Positions 54,272-64,000 of a stretch of 64,000 nucleotides of DNA are shown in pieces. Under the pieces are notes generated by a model that did no database searches, was not told the DNA's origin, and saw only the letters and a program-made list of their open reading frames with translations. Position 1 is the stretch's first letter; each line of letters begins with the position of its first letter. The position numbers were made by a program, and so were the translations under genes. Origin of the DNA: Sphingomonas sp. JUb134 (GTDB lineage Bacteria > Pseudomonadota > Alphaproteobacteria > Sphingomonadales > Sphingomonadaceae); the NCBI RefSeq assembly GCF_004341505.2, contig NZ_SLYP02000001.1:2318501-2382500 (forward strand), given 5' to 3'.

Positions 54272-54763
54272 ATGACTGTCCCAAATCGTGCAGCCTCGGC
54301 CCAGTTCCTCCGGGAGACGGAAATCCGCCGCGGCTTCGAGCTGCTCTATTTCGGGCATTCCAATCTGACCCGCGTGACCGACGCCGAGCTCGAAGCGCAC
54401 AAGCTCGGCAGGGCGCATTACCGGGCCCTCTACTTCATTGCGCGTAAGCCCAGCCTGTCGGTGAGCGAACTGCTGCGGCTGCTCGCCATCACGAAGCAGT
54501 CGCTGGGGCGCGTGCTGGGTGAGCTTTCCGAACGCGGACTGGTGGAAAGCCGAAGCGACGACCGGGACGCGCGCAGGCGGCTGCTGAAGCTCACGCCGGA
54601 AGGGGCTGCGCTGGAGAGCCGCCTGTATCAGCTCGTGCGGGAGCGGCTGGCGAAAGCCTATCAGACGGCCGGACCCGAAGCGGTCGCAGGGTTCTGGACG
54701 GTGCTCGAAAGTCTCATCCCCGACAGCGACCGTCCGATGATCCGGGCACTCGGCGAGCGCTGA
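54272..54763 (+). CDS. MarR-family transcriptional regulator
   Basis: 163 residues from the ATG at 54272. The winged helix has KPSLSVSELLRLLAITKQSL, VLGELSERGLVESRSDDRDA and RRRLLKLTPEGAALESRLY. It is divergent from ilvE, with a shared 76-base promoter region. This pairing with a branched-chain aminotransferase is common in sphingomonads. The effector is unknown. Its stop abuts the convergent proC. Confidence 0.9.
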   Translation: MTVPNRAASAQFLRETEIRRGFELLYFGHSNLTRVTDAELEAHKLGRAHYRALYFIARKPSLSVSELLRLLAITKQSLGRVLGELSERGLVESRSDDRDARRRLLKLTPEGAALESRLYQLVRERLAKAYQTAGPEAVAGFWTVLESLIPDSDRPMIRALGER

Positions 54764-55576
54764 TCAGCCGCGCGCAGCGGCCGCCATCTCGGCGTTGCGC
54801 CGAGCCGATGCGGCCAGCGTCTCCGCCATCAGACGACGCAGAGCGTCCTCGCGGTCGAGCACGTTGAGGCCCTCACGGGTGGAGCCGCCCGGGCTCGCGA
54901 CCCGGTCGGCCAGGGTCGCGGGCGAAGCCTCCGTCCCGCTGGCCAACGCTCCTGCGCCTTCGACGGTCGCGATCGCCAGGCGTCGCGCCTGGTCCTCCGG
55001 AAGGCCGAGTGCCGCGCCCGCCGCGCCCATCGCGTCGATGAAGCGGAAGACGAAGCCGGGGCCGCATCCGGACAGCGCAGTCACCGCATCGAAGAGCCCC
55101 TCCTCACCGATCCATTCGACGGTGCCGAGCGGCGCCATCAGCGCCGTCGCCGCACCACGTAGCCCCTCATCAAGGCTATCGCTGTGCAGCGCCACCACCC
55201 CCTTGCCGATCGAAACGGGCAGGTTCGGCATCGCGCGGACGATGGCATCCGCCTGGAACCGGGCCGCAAGCGCTGCATTCTCCACGCCTGCCAGGATCGA
55301 CAGCAGAAGCTTGGGGCGAAGCTGCGCAACCGCGGTCTGCGCGATGATGTCGAGCTGCTGCGGCTTTACGCCCAGCATCACGGTCGCTGGTGCAGGCGCA
55401 TCGGCAGGCACCTCGGTCAGCACGCGAATGCCGTCGATCGGCAGCGTGCCGCTGCGATTGATGACCGTGACGTCGGTGGCAGACACGTGGCCGGTCTCCA
55501 GCCAACGGCGCAGCATCGCTCCGGCCATGTTGCCACATCCGACCAGCCAGATCGGTCCGGCGAGCGGCTGCGTCAC
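54764..55576 (-). CDS. proC: Pyrroline-5-carboxylate reductase
   Basis: Last step of proline synthesis, NAD(P)H-dependent. The GTG at 55576 overlaps the YbjN stop (GTGA) and gives 270 residues. The Rossmann motif is IWLVGCGNMAGAMLRRWLE. MLGVKPQQLDIIAQ and AMPNLPVSIGKGVVAL follow, with the C-terminal signature ASPGGSTREGLNVLDR. The usual length supports this start. Directly downstream of the YbjN gene. Confidence 0.93.
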   Translation of the reverse strand: MTQPLAGPIWLVGCGNMAGAMLRRWLETGHVSATDVTVINRSGTLPIDGIRVLTEVPADAPAPATVMLGVKPQQLDIIAQTAVAQLRPKLLLSILAGVENAALAARFQADAIVRAMPNLPVSIGKGVVALHSDSLDEGLRGAATALMAPLGTVEWIGEEGLFDAVTALSGCGPGFVFRFIDAMGAAGAALGLPEDQARRLAIATVEGAGALASGTEASPATLADRVASPGGSTREGLNVLDREDALRRLMAETLAASARRNAEMAAAARG

Positions 55577-56073
55577 GCCTCGCCCCGCGTCTCGATCATC
55601 GAGGCGGCGATTGCCTCTCGCGGAGACTTGCCGCCCCACAATACGAACTGGAACACCGGATAGAAGCGCTCGCACTCGTCAATCGCGGTATCGACCAGAA
55701 CCTCAGCCTGCTCCAACGAGAGCGCCGCTTCCTCGACATCGATCATCGCTGCGTGGCGGAACAGCAGGATGCCGCTCGACGACCAAAGTTCGAAGTGGCC
55801 GATCCACAGCTGCTCGTTGATCAGGCCGATCGCTTCATAGATCGAGCCGCGACGATCGTCCGCCACGCGCACGTCCGGAAAGGCCAGGAACTGGAGCACG
55901 CCGTCGTCCGCCCGCCAGATCGCGCGCAGCTCGAACTCGGTCCAGCTTCCCTTGACCTTGGCGACGATCTCATCCTCGTCGCGCTGGTGCGACCAGCCGT
56001 GCGCGGCGAAGTAGCGCTCCAACATGTCGATCGGAGCGGCAGCGTCGCGATCATCCTCGGCTTCGTCGAGCAT
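55573..56073 (-). CDS. YbjN domain protein
   Basis: 166 residues from the ATG at 56073, chosen because GGAAAGGA lies 5 bases upstream. An earlier in-frame ATG at 56118 has no such site. It has the YbjN/type III chaperone-like fold pattern with DMLERYFAAHGWSHQRDEDE, FLAFPDVRVADDRRG and INEQLWIGHFELWSSSG. It is conserved beside proC in alphaproteobacteria. Function is unknown; it may be a chaperone. Confidence 0.85.
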   Translation of the reverse strand: MLDEAEDDRDAAAPIDMLERYFAAHGWSHQRDEDEIVAKVKGSWTEFELRAIWRADDGVLQFLAFPDVRVADDRRGSIYEAIGLINEQLWIGHFELWSSSGILLFRHAAMIDVEEAALSLEQAEVLVDTAIDECERFYPVFQFVLWGGKSPREAIAASMIETRGEA

Positions 56074-56180
56074 CAGGTCCTTTCCGGGTGGGCAGTCGTC
56101 ATGGTTCGGAAATGCCAAGCGGCGCGCACCGACACAAGGTCGACGCGCGCCGCTTGGTCCAGAAAGCTGGGGAAAACCCG

Positions 56181-56480
56181 TTAGCCGATGCTGTCGCCCG
56201 CAAGCGGTTCGGCCGCCATGGGGGCCGTGCTTCCGCCGGCGAGCTTCGCCTCCATGGCTTCCAGTCGTGCCTTCAGGCCATCTGCCTCGTCCCGCGCGGC
56301 AACGGCCATCGCCTTCACGACCTCGAACTCGTCGCGGCTGACGAAGTCGAGCCCGCCGACGAATTCACGCACCCGCTCGCGCGCTGCGCTTTCGCCCTCA
56401 CGTGCCATGCCAGCCAGCGTGCCGGCAGCACCGTTCACGAACTTGGCGAAATCGTCGAAGATCCGGTTTTCGGATTGCAT
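56181..56480 (-). CDS. UbiK-family accessory factor (BMFP)
   Basis: 99 residues: NRIFDDFAKFVNGAAGTLAG, then a coiled coil with DFVSRDEFEVVKAMAVAARD and LKARLEAMEAKLAG. This matches the YqiC/UbiK family, which assists aerobic ubiquinone synthesis and inserts amphipathic helices into membranes. It lies between the TspO and YbjN genes on the same strand. Confidence 0.85.
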   Translation of the reverse strand: MQSENRIFDDFAKFVNGAAGTLAGMAREGESAARERVREFVGGLDFVSRDEFEVVKAMAVAARDEADGLKARLEAMEAKLAGGSTAPMAAEPLAGDSIG

Positions 56481-56500
56481 GTGTCAGGTCCTTCCCGCGT

Positions 56501-57073
56501 CTAGATCGCCATTTGGGCAGACGAGGTCGCGGGCACAAGGGTTTCGGCACCCGGATTACGCCGATCGATCTCCCAGGTGAGCGCCGTCGCCAGGATCAGC
56601 CACGCGACATAGGGCACGAAAAGCAGCGCCGCACGCGGGCGGATCCGGGCAAACAGCCAGGCCGTAAGCGCCACCACAACAAGCAGCACCAGGATCAACG
56701 CCAGAGCCGCGGACACCCGATGCGCTCCGAAGAACAGAGGCATCCAGGCGAGGTTGAGCACCAGTTGCACCACAAAGGCGCTGACGGCGATCCCACGCCC
56801 GCGCGCGCCCCGCGCATCGAGTACCATGGCCAAGGCCACGCCCAGAAGCACGTAGATCAGCGTCCAGGCGACCGGAAAGGCCCAGTCCGGCGGCGTGAAC
56901 CAAGGCTTCGCCAGGGCGGCATACCAGGCGTTCTGGGATCCCGCGGGAACCAGACTGCCCGCGGCAAGGCCCAGGAGGAGGACGAGCGGCACGGTCACGA
57001 TCGCCCACCGCAGTAAGCCCGCACGCAGTTGCGCTCTGGAAGCGATCTCGTTCACGCGCTCAATCCTGTTCAT
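56501..57073 (-). CDS. TspO/MBR-family membrane protein
   Basis: 190 residues with five membrane helices. It has KPWFTPPDWAFPVAWTLIYV, the aromatic-rich signature, LNLAWMPLFFGAHRVSAALA and VPYVAWLILATALTWEIDRR. TspO binds porphyrins and cholesterol-like ligands and in alphaproteobacteria tunes tetrapyrrole regulation. The start at 57073 is set by the family length. Confidence 0.93.
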   Translation of the reverse strand: MNRIERVNEIASRAQLRAGLLRWAIVTVPLVLLLGLAAGSLVPAGSQNAWYAALAKPWFTPPDWAFPVAWTLIYVLLGVALAMVLDARGARGRGIAVSAFVVQLVLNLAWMPLFFGAHRVSAALALILVLLVVVALTAWLFARIRPRAALLFVPYVAWLILATALTWEIDRRNPGAETLVPATSSAQMAI

Positions 57074-57139
57074 CCGGCCGCGTTGTCTGCGGTGCGGCCG
57101 GGTGCAATGCAAGCCGGAGCCGCCACCCAGACCCTGTCC

Positions 57140-57895
57140 CTATTCGGGACCGCCGCCCTCGTCGGGAGCATGGGCTGCGATTAGAAATTCGACGTTGCCT
57201 TCCGGACCGGTGATCGGGCTCTGCGTCACCCCCTCCACCTGCCACCGGCGATCGGTGAGCCAGTTCGCCACCTCGTCGCACACGCGCGCGTGTACGGCAG
57301 GATCGCGGACGACGCCGCCCTTGCCCACCTCCGCGCGCCCGGCCTCGAACTGCGGCTTCACCAGCGCGAGCAGCCGCGCGCCGGGCTTCGCGAAGCCCAT
57401 CGGCACATCGAGCACCTTGGCGAGCGCGATGAAGCTCGCGTCGCAGACGATCAGGTCCACCCGCTCCGGCACATGCACCTCGGTGAGGAGCCGCGCGCTC
57501 GTCTGCTCGTGCACGATGACCCTGGGGTCCTGGCGGAGCTTCCAGGCGAGCTGGTTGGTGCCGCTGTCGACGGCATAGACGCGCGCCGCCCCGCGGGTCA
57601 GGAGCACGTCGGTGAAGCCGCCCGTGGATGAGCCGACGTCGATCGCGACCGCGCCGTCGACCGCCCAGCCGAAGTGATCGAGGCCATGGGCGAGCTTGAC
57701 GCCGCCGCGGGAAACCCAGGGATGGTCGCGCCCGCGCACGTCCAGCACGGCATCGTCCGCCAGTTGCTGCCCGGGCTTCTCGATCTTGCGATCGCCGACG
57801 AACACCAGACCGGCCATCACCAACGCCTGCGCCCGCGTACGGCTCTCGGCGAGGCCTCGGTCGACGAGCAGCTGGTCGGCGCGGATCTTGGGCAT
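57140..57895 (-). CDS. tlyA: TlyA-family rRNA (cytidine-2'-O)-methyltransferase
   Basis: 251 residues. The N-terminal S4 RNA-binding domain is ADQLLVDRGLAESRTRAQAL, followed by an FtsJ/Rossmann methyltransferase with AIDVGSSTGGFTDVLLTRGA, VYAVDSGTNQLAWKLR and LIVCDASFIALAK. The Lys-Asp-Lys-Glu-type catalytic positions appear in HGLD, CDAS, VKPQFEAG and the C-terminus. It methylates 16S and/or 23S rRNA riboses. It lies 40 bases after sdaA. Confidence 0.93.
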   Translation of the reverse strand: MPKIRADQLLVDRGLAESRTRAQALVMAGLVFVGDRKIEKPGQQLADDAVLDVRGRDHPWVSRGGVKLAHGLDHFGWAVDGAVAIDVGSSTGGFTDVLLTRGAARVYAVDSGTNQLAWKLRQDPRVIVHEQTSARLLTEVHVPERVDLIVCDASFIALAKVLDVPMGFAKPGARLLALVKPQFEAGRAEVGKGGVVRDPAVHARVCDEVANWLTDRRWQVEGVTQSPITGPEGNVEFLIAAHAPDEGGGPE

Positions 57896-57935
57896 GGCGG
57901 CCGCATGGACCGGAACGCCCCCCGCAGGCAAGCCG

Positions 57936-59321
<1,386 letters not shown>

Positions 59322-59349
59322 GATGAACTCCCCGCCTTCCGGCGGTTGC

Positions 59350-59507
59350 ATGCCCCCTCTGTCCTTCCTGCCTGAGAATGCTATCCCGTCGGCGGACGCC
59401 AGCGCGCCTCTCTCCAGATGTTGATGACGACCGGTCCTTCTGCCTGAAAGTTTCCGGGGCGGTTGCTCCTTCGGCGCCGGGCTGGTGCCCGATCTCTCCC
59501 ATGTCGT
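59350..59507 (-). promoter_or_regulatory. Tandem glycine riboswitch upstream of sdaA
   Basis: On the minus strand, aptamer 1 starts GGGAGAG (59494-59500), has GCCGAAGGAGCAACCGCCCC and ends CAGGCAGAAGGACCGG (59431-59446). Aptamer 2 starts CTGGAGAGAGG, has GACGGGATAGC and ends CAGGCAGGAAGGACAGAGG (to about 59356). These are the conserved strings of both halves of the glycine riboswitch. The 3' end is about 30 bases before the sdaA start. Glycine probably switches sdaA on. Confidence 0.93.
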
Positions 59508-59556
59508 CGCACCCGTGCTGCCGCTTGCGCCGGGCAGGTGTCAAGCCGGATCGAGG

Positions 59557-60081
59557 TCACTTCACGATGATCGGGATGCCGGCCACGGTCATGTGCACCC
59601 GGTCGACCGCCGCGGCGACGCGCTGGTTGATGGTGCCGGCAAGATCGCGGAACGCCCTGGCGAGCGCGTTGTCGGGCACGATGCCGAGCCCGACCTCGTT
59701 GGCGACGAGGAGCACCTGCCCCCGCGCGCGCTTCAGTGCCGCCAGCAACTGCGCCAGCCGCTCCTCGGCATCCTCCTCGCCGAGCAGCAAGTTGGAGGCC
59801 CACAGCGTCAGGCAGTCGACCAGCACCACGGCATCCTCGCCATCCGCAGCGCCGATCGCGCCGGCCACGTCGACCGACGCCTCGACGGTCGTCCACCGGC
59901 CGTCGCGATCGGCCTGGTGCCGGCGGATGCGATCGGTCATCTCGTCGTCGAACGCCTGGGCAGTCGCGACGAAGACCAGCCGACCACCCGATGCCTCTGC
60001 CAGGCTTTGTGCGTAGCGGCTCTTGCCCGAACGGGCGCCGCCCAGCACCAGCATCGTGCGTCCCGATCGATTGATGGTCAT
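59557..60081 (-). CDS. cobU: Adenosylcobinamide kinase/guanylyltransferase
   Basis: Phosphorylates adenosylcobinamide and then adds GMP in cobalamin nucleotide-loop assembly. 174 residues from the ATG at 60081. The P-loop is LVLGGARSGKSRYAQSLAE. It has VLVDCLTLWASNLLL and VLLVANEVGLGIVPDN, with the family's guanylylated His probably in IRRHQADR. It is divergent from cobD by about 80 bases. Confidence 0.93.
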   Translation of the reverse strand: MTINRSGRTMLVLGGARSGKSRYAQSLAEASGGRLVFVATAQAFDDEMTDRIRRHQADRDGRWTTVEASVDVAGAIGAADGEDAVVLVDCLTLWASNLLLGEEDAEERLAQLLAALKRARGQVLLVANEVGLGIVPDNALARAFRDLAGTINQRVAAAVDRVHMTVAGIPIIVK

Positions 60082-60161
60082 CCTTGCCCCTTGCCTGTTG
60101 CTCCGCCAATGCGGATGGAGGCTGCCGCACCCCAAGTCGAGGCTCCGCATTGCGCGCACTG

Positions 60162-61136
60162 ATGTTCCACGGCGGCTGCCTCGAAGAGGCGACGCACTGC
60201 TTTCCCGATGCGCCGCAGCCATGGCTCGATCTCTCCACCGGGATCAACCCCGTTGCGTGGAGCCCGACGATCGCACCCGACATCGACCTCGATCGCCTAC
60301 CTTCGGAGCGATCGCGTGCGGCACTGGAAGCGGCCGCCGCCGCCGCGTTCGGGGCGCAGCATCTGGCCATCACCGCACTGCCGGGCACCGAACTGGGGCT
60401 GCGGCTGCTCGACGGCCTCGGGTTGCCGTCCCCGCACCGCCACGGTGCGCCCGGCTACCGAACCCACGCGGATGCCCTCGCCTGCAGCGACATGGTCCCG
60501 ATCGATGCGCTTGGGGCGGTCGGCGACGGCACCTTGCTGCTCGCGAACCCGAACAACCCGGACGGCCGCGTGGTCGCGCCCGAACAGATGCTGGACCTGG
60601 CCCGTCGTCTTGCTCGCGCAGGTGGCGTGCTGGTGATCGACGAGGCCTTTGCCGACGCGACTCCAGAGGTAAGCGTGCTCCCGCATCTGACGCCAAATGA
60701 TCGGGTGCTCGTCTTGCGGTCGTTCGGGAAGTTCTTCGGCTTGGCCGGCGTCCGCCTGGGCTTCGCCTGTGGCGCGGCGGATCTGGTGGCGGCGTTGCGC
60801 GATCGGCTCGGAAGCTGGCCGGTCTCCGCCCACGCGATCGCGTTCGGCACTGCCGCCTATGGCGACCCCGACTGGATCGCCGACGCCCGCAAGCAGTTGG
60901 CCGAGCGCTGCGCGGCTCTGGATGCTGTGCTGCGTCGTCATCACCTCGAGCCGCAGGGCGCAAGTCCGCTATTCCGTCTGATCGAGGACGCAGGGGCGCA
61001 GGCGATCTTCACCGACTTGGCGCGCCAGGGCATCCTGACCCGGCCGTTCGACTATGCGCCCGAGTGGCTGCGCATCGGCCTTCCAGCGGATGCGGCGGCG
61101 CTGGCGCGGCTCGACCGGGCGCTCTCCCATCGCTGA
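60162..61136 (+). CDS. cobD: L-threonine-O-3-phosphate decarboxylase (CobD/CobC)
   Basis: PLP enzyme making (R)-1-amino-2-propanol phosphate for the cobalamin side chain. 324 residues from the ATG at 60162; a TTG at 60150 is an alternative. It begins MFHGGCLEEA and has LDLSTGINPVAWS, LLANPNNPDGRVVAPEQM, VIDEAFADATPEV and RSFGKFFGLAGVRLGFACG with the PLP Lys. It overlaps the start of cbiB. Named CobC in Pseudomonas. Confidence 0.92.
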   Translation: MFHGGCLEEATHCFPDAPQPWLDLSTGINPVAWSPTIAPDIDLDRLPSERSRAALEAAAAAAFGAQHLAITALPGTELGLRLLDGLGLPSPHRHGAPGYRTHADALACSDMVPIDALGAVGDGTLLLANPNNPDGRVVAPEQMLDLARRLARAGGVLVIDEAFADATPEVSVLPHLTPNDRVLVLRSFGKFFGLAGVRLGFACGAADLVAALRDRLGSWPVSAHAIAFGTAAYGDPDWIADARKQLAERCAALDAVLRRHHLEPQGASPLFRLIEDAGAQAIFTDLARQGILTRPFDYAPEWLRIGLPADAAALARLDRALSHR

Positions 61137-62067
61137 GCCGATCGCCCTGCTCGCGCTTGCGATCGATGCCGCAGTCGGGTGGCCCGAGCGGCTCTACGCC
61201 CGCGTCGGCCACCCCGTCGGCGGCTTCGCGCGCCTGATCGGCGCGTGCGAGGCGCGCTGGAACGTTCCGGACCGGCCGGAGTGGAGCCGCCGCGCCGCCG
61301 GGGTGCTCACGATCATGCTCCTGATCGCCGCGGCAGCGGGTGGCGCCTGGCTCCTCGAACGAACGGCCCGCGACCTGCTGGGTCCTTATGGCTGGATCGG
61401 CGTGGCGCTGTTGGCGGCACCCGGCCTGGCGCAGCGGAGCCTTGACGATCACGTCCGGCCGGTCGCAGCGGCCCTGCTGGCCTCCGACCTGCCCGGCGCG
61501 CGCGCCGCAGTCTCCCGCATCGTCGGCAGGGACACTGCCGCGCTCGATGAAGCGGGCGTCGCGCGCGCCGGCATCGAGAGCCTTGCGGAGAGCTTCTGCG
61601 ACGGCATCGCCGCACCGCTCTTCTGGCTTCTACTGCTGGGACTGCCGGGGCTTTGGGCCTACAAGGCGCTCAACACTGCGGACAGCCTGATCGGCCATCG
61701 CGAGCCGCGCTGGCGTGCCTTCGGCTGGGCATCGGCGCGGATCGACGATCTGGCCAATATCCTGCCGGCCCGATTGGGTGGTGCCCTCCTCTGCCTTGCT
61801 GGCGCCGGCGGGTGGCGGACGATGCTGCGCGACGCCCGCCGTCATGCGTCCCCCAATGCCGGTTGGACGGAAGCGGCGATGGCCGGCGCTCTTCGCGTCC
61901 GGCTGACCGGCCCGGTCGCCTATGACGGCGTGTCGGCGGACAAGCCGTGGATCGGCGGCGAATATCGAGACCCGACTTCAAAAGACCTTCTCAGAGCGCT
62001 CCGCGTCTATCGTCACGCCTGTCTCTTTCTTTGGGTGATTGCAGGAGCCATTGCATGGGTGCCGTGA
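61090..62067 (+). CDS. cbiB: Adenosylcobinamide-phosphate synthase
   Basis: Membrane enzyme joining aminopropanol phosphate to adenosylcobyric acid. It has [37 protein letters not shown], several membrane spans, and [19 protein letters not shown] plus a C-terminal PWIGGE. The start is uncertain. The ATG at 61090 lies inside the end of cobD and adds about 14 odd residues; the domain itself begins near 61140, where only unusual start codons occur. It overlaps cobQ by 13 bases. Confidence 0.9.
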   Translation: MRRRWRGSTGRSPIAEPIALLALAIDAAVGWPERLYARVGHPVGGFARLIGACEARWNVPDRPEWSRRAAGVLTIMLLIAAAAGGAWLLERTARDLLGPYGWIGVALLAAPGLAQRSLDDHVRPVAAALLASDLPGARAAVSRIVGRDTAALDEAGVARAGIESLAESFCDGIAAPLFWLLLLGLPGLWAYKALNTADSLIGHREPRWRAFGWASARIDDLANILPARLGGALLCLAGAGGWRTMLRDARRHASPNAGWTEAAMAGALRVRLTGPVAYDGVSADKPWIGGEYRDPTSKDLLRALRVYRHACLFLWVIAGAIAWVP

Positions 62068-63518
62068 TGTTGCAGGGGACCGGCTCCGATGTGGGCAAGT
62101 CGGTGCTGGTCGCGGGCCTCTGCCGGGCGCTCGCCAATCGCGGGCTTCGCGTGCGCCCCTTCAAGCCACAGAACATGTCGAACAACGCCGCAGTCACGGC
62201 GGAAGGCGGCGAGATCGGCCGTGCCCAGGCCACCCAGGCCCTAGCTGCGCGGGTCCGACCCAGCGTCGACATGAACCCCGTGCTGCTGAAACCCCAGGGG
62301 GACCGCACCTCGCAACTGGTGGTACGAGGCCAAGTGCGCGGCATTCTCCGGGCTGCGCAGTGGCGCCAAGGTCGCGAGGGCCTGCTCGACGAGGTGCTGG
62401 CGAGCTATCGGCGGTTACGGGCCGAAGCGGACATCGTCGTGATCGAGGGCGCCGGCTCGCCTGCCGAAATCAACCTGCGCGCCGGCGACATCGCCAATAT
62501 GGGCTTCGCGCGCGCAGCCGGGGTGCCGGTGGTGCTGGTTGGCGACATCGACCGGGGCGGCGTGATCGCCTCGCTGGTCGGCACGCGCGCGGTGATCGAT
62601 CCGGCAGACGCCGCGATGATCCACGGCTTTCTGGTCAACAAGTTTCGCGGAGACCCGACCCTGTTCTCCGATGGCTACGAAGCGATCGCGGAGCGGACGG
62701 GGTGGCGCGGCTTCGGCGTGGTGCCGTGGCTCACGGATGCCGCCAGGCTGCCGAGCGAGGATGCGGTCGTGCTCCAGCAATCCCAGGCACCGAGAGCGGA
62801 TCGCGTGCTGGTTGCATGCCCGATCACCGCCCACATCGCCAACTTCGACGACCTCGATCCGCTCCGGCTCGAACCCGACGTGGAACTGGTGATGGTCCCG
62901 CCCGGCAAGCCGATCCCGGCAGAGGCGGCGCTGATCGTCCTTGCCGGCTCCAAGGCGACAATCGCCGATCTCCGCTTCGTCCGCGCACAAGGGTGGGACA
63001 TCGACATACGGGCGCATCATCGGCGCGGGCGCCCGGTGCTGGGCCTGTGTGGCGGCTACCAGATGCTCGGACGCAGCATCGCCGATCCGGAGGGGCTCGA
63101 GGGTCCTGCGGAGAGCGTCGAAGGGCTCGGGCTACTGGCGGCGGACACGGTGCTCGGTGGCGACAAGGCGCTGGCAGAAGTTCGCGGAACCGCAAACGGC
63201 GCGGCGTTCGAGGGCTATGAAATCCATCTCGGCAAAACCACGGGCCCCGACACGGCACACCCCGCGGTGCGCTTCGAAGACGGGCGGACGGACGGCGCGG
63301 TGAGTGCGGACGGGCTGGTGACCGGAAGCTATGTGCATGGTCTGCTGGGACTGGCCGCGCAACGGCGTGCGTGGCTCGCGCGGATCGGCGTGGCAGGCAG
63401 CGGCCCGGACCACAGCGCTTCCGTCGACCGCGCGCTCGACAGCATCGCAGCGGAGCTGGAGCAGCATGTCGACATCGACGCGCTGATCGCGCTGTCAGTC
63501 CTGGCCGATCGTCACTAG
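62055..63518 (+). CDS. cobQ: Cobyric acid synthase
   Basis: ATP- and glutamine-dependent amidation of four side chains of adenosylcobyrinic acid a,c-diamide. 487 residues from the ATG at 62055, with AGGAG upstream. The P-loop is [19 protein letters not shown], and a DethioB-synthetase-like N-domain contains [14 protein letters not shown]. The class-I glutaminase domain has [19 protein letters not shown] with the nucleophile Cys, and TGSYVHGLL with the His. It is convergent with cobS and overlaps its end by 24 bases. Confidence 0.96.
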   Translation: MGAVMLQGTGSDVGKSVLVAGLCRALANRGLRVRPFKPQNMSNNAAVTAEGGEIGRAQATQALAARVRPSVDMNPVLLKPQGDRTSQLVVRGQVRGILRAAQWRQGREGLLDEVLASYRRLRAEADIVVIEGAGSPAEINLRAGDIANMGFARAAGVPVVLVGDIDRGGVIASLVGTRAVIDPADAAMIHGFLVNKFRGDPTLFSDGYEAIAERTGWRGFGVVPWLTDAARLPSEDAVVLQQSQAPRADRVLVACPITAHIANFDDLDPLRLEPDVELVMVPPGKPIPAEAALIVLAGSKATIADLRFVRAQGWDIDIRAHHRRGRPVLGLCGGYQMLGRSIADPEGLEGPAESVEGLGLLAADTVLGGDKALAEVRGTANGAAFEGYEIHLGKTTGPDTAHPAVRFEDGRTDGAVSADGLVTGSYVHGLLGLAAQRRAWLARIGVAGSGPDHSASVDRALDSIAAELEQHVDIDALIALSVLADRH

Positions 63519-64000
63519 CGCCACCAGCAATCCAGTTTCCACCAGTTCGATCCCCGCTCCATGCGCGTCGCCGGTGACACCGCCCAGGCGGTGCCGGAAC
63601 CAGGCCGCAGCAGCCGCGATCAGCAGCGGCGCGACGATCAGGGAAGGCACTGCGACGCAGGCGGCCGCCAACACGGCCGCCCAGCCCCACAGATCCCGCG
63701 CGCGGACCGCCGAGGCCACGGTTGCGCCCAGCCCAGCCGGCTTGAGCGGCCGGACGCAGCGGGCCCAAGCGAGCGGGCCCATGCGGGCGGCAAACGGCAC
63801 CAGCACGACCGGAAGCCATCCGACCCCCGCCGCGCCATGAAGCAGCACCAGCTTCGCCAGCAGCTGCAACACGATCGCGACGACGCCGAAGCTTCCGACA
63901 CGGGGATCGGCCATGACGGCGATCAGACGACTACGATCGCCGTGCGCGGCACCGACTCCGTCAGCAACATCGGCAAGGCCGTCGAGATGCAGCGCGCCCG
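63495..64000 (-). CDS. cobS: Adenosylcobinamide-GDP ribazoletransferase, partial
   Basis: Joins alpha-ribazole to adenosylcobinamide-GDP at the membrane, the last cobalamin assembly reaction. The frame is open to the window edge, so the N-terminus is missing. It contains the active-site motif [20 protein letters not shown] upstream of an internal Met (63914), then [19 protein letters not shown] and several membrane helices. The visible part is about 168 residues of roughly 250. Confidence 0.92.
   Translation of the reverse strand, partial: GALHLDGLADVADGVGAAHGDRSRLIAVMADPRVGSFGVVAIVLQLLAKLVLLHGAAGVGWLPVVLVPFAARMGPLAWARCVRPLKPAGLGATVASAVRARDLWGWAAVLAAACVAVPSLIVAPLLIAAAAAWFRHRLGGVTGDAHGAGIELVETGLLVALVTIGQD

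Overview
The window is a high-GC, densely coded chromosome segment from an alphaproteobacterium, most likely a Sphingomonas-type sphingomonad. The evidence is a clustered Entner-Doudoroff operon (zwf-pgl-edd-glk-eda), a TonB-dependent receptor next to several GH92 mannosidases, and small families common in this group (RcnB-like, DUF6356, DUF3088). The genus is an inference from gene content, not from a marker search.

Layout. 1-7 kb: the 3' part of argC, the Entner-Doudoroff operon and an exported nucleoside-deoxyribosyltransferase-like protein. 7-11.5 kb (minus): the fatty-acid set fabD-fabG-acpP-fabF followed by mltG. 11.6-14 kb: an RcnB-like protein, rpsF-rpsR-rplI with a terminator, a 25-residue membrane peptide and tRNA-Glu. 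14.2-16.1 kb: a hybrid PAS histidine kinase. 16.3-21 kb: the first IS21-family copy between two truncated genes (an RND outer-membrane factor and a GH2 glycosidase), then an IS5-family element. 21-26.2 kb: a FUSC/HlyD/outer-membrane efflux operon with its MarR regulator and a palindromic operator. 26.3-31.6 kb: an EEP-family lipoprotein, a UbiB-like kinase, DUF763, an FAD/NAD(P) protein and DUF6356. 31.7-42 kb: an alpha-mannan type locus with a TonB receptor, three GH92 genes (one frameshifted, one truncated) and GH125. 42-51.6 kb: an insertion-sequence island with the second identical IS21 copy, an acyltransferase gene broken by an IS5-family element that is itself broken by an IS110/IS1111-type element, an SGNH hydrolase and an IS630-family element. 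51.7-64 kb: conserved chromosome with DUF3088, tRNA-Gln, ilvE, a MarR regulator, proC, YbjN, UbiK, TspO and tlyA. It continues with sdaA behind a tandem glycine riboswitch and ends in a cobalamin cluster (cobU, cobD, cbiB, cobQ, cobS).

The window shows genome decay and remodelling caught early. The IS copies look identical. Removing the nested elements restores an exact open reading frame in the acyltransferase. One GH92 gene is broken by loss of a single G from a G run. The two IS21 copies are direct repeats around 22.5 kb, both lack target duplications, and each borders truncated genes, so the mannan locus has probably been rearranged through them. The most unusual element is the IS1111-like insertion. 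Its roughly 250-base 3' non-coding end holds short matches to both insertion junctions and a long-range stem, as expected for a bridge (guide) RNA, and it sits exactly in the frameshift site of its host IS.
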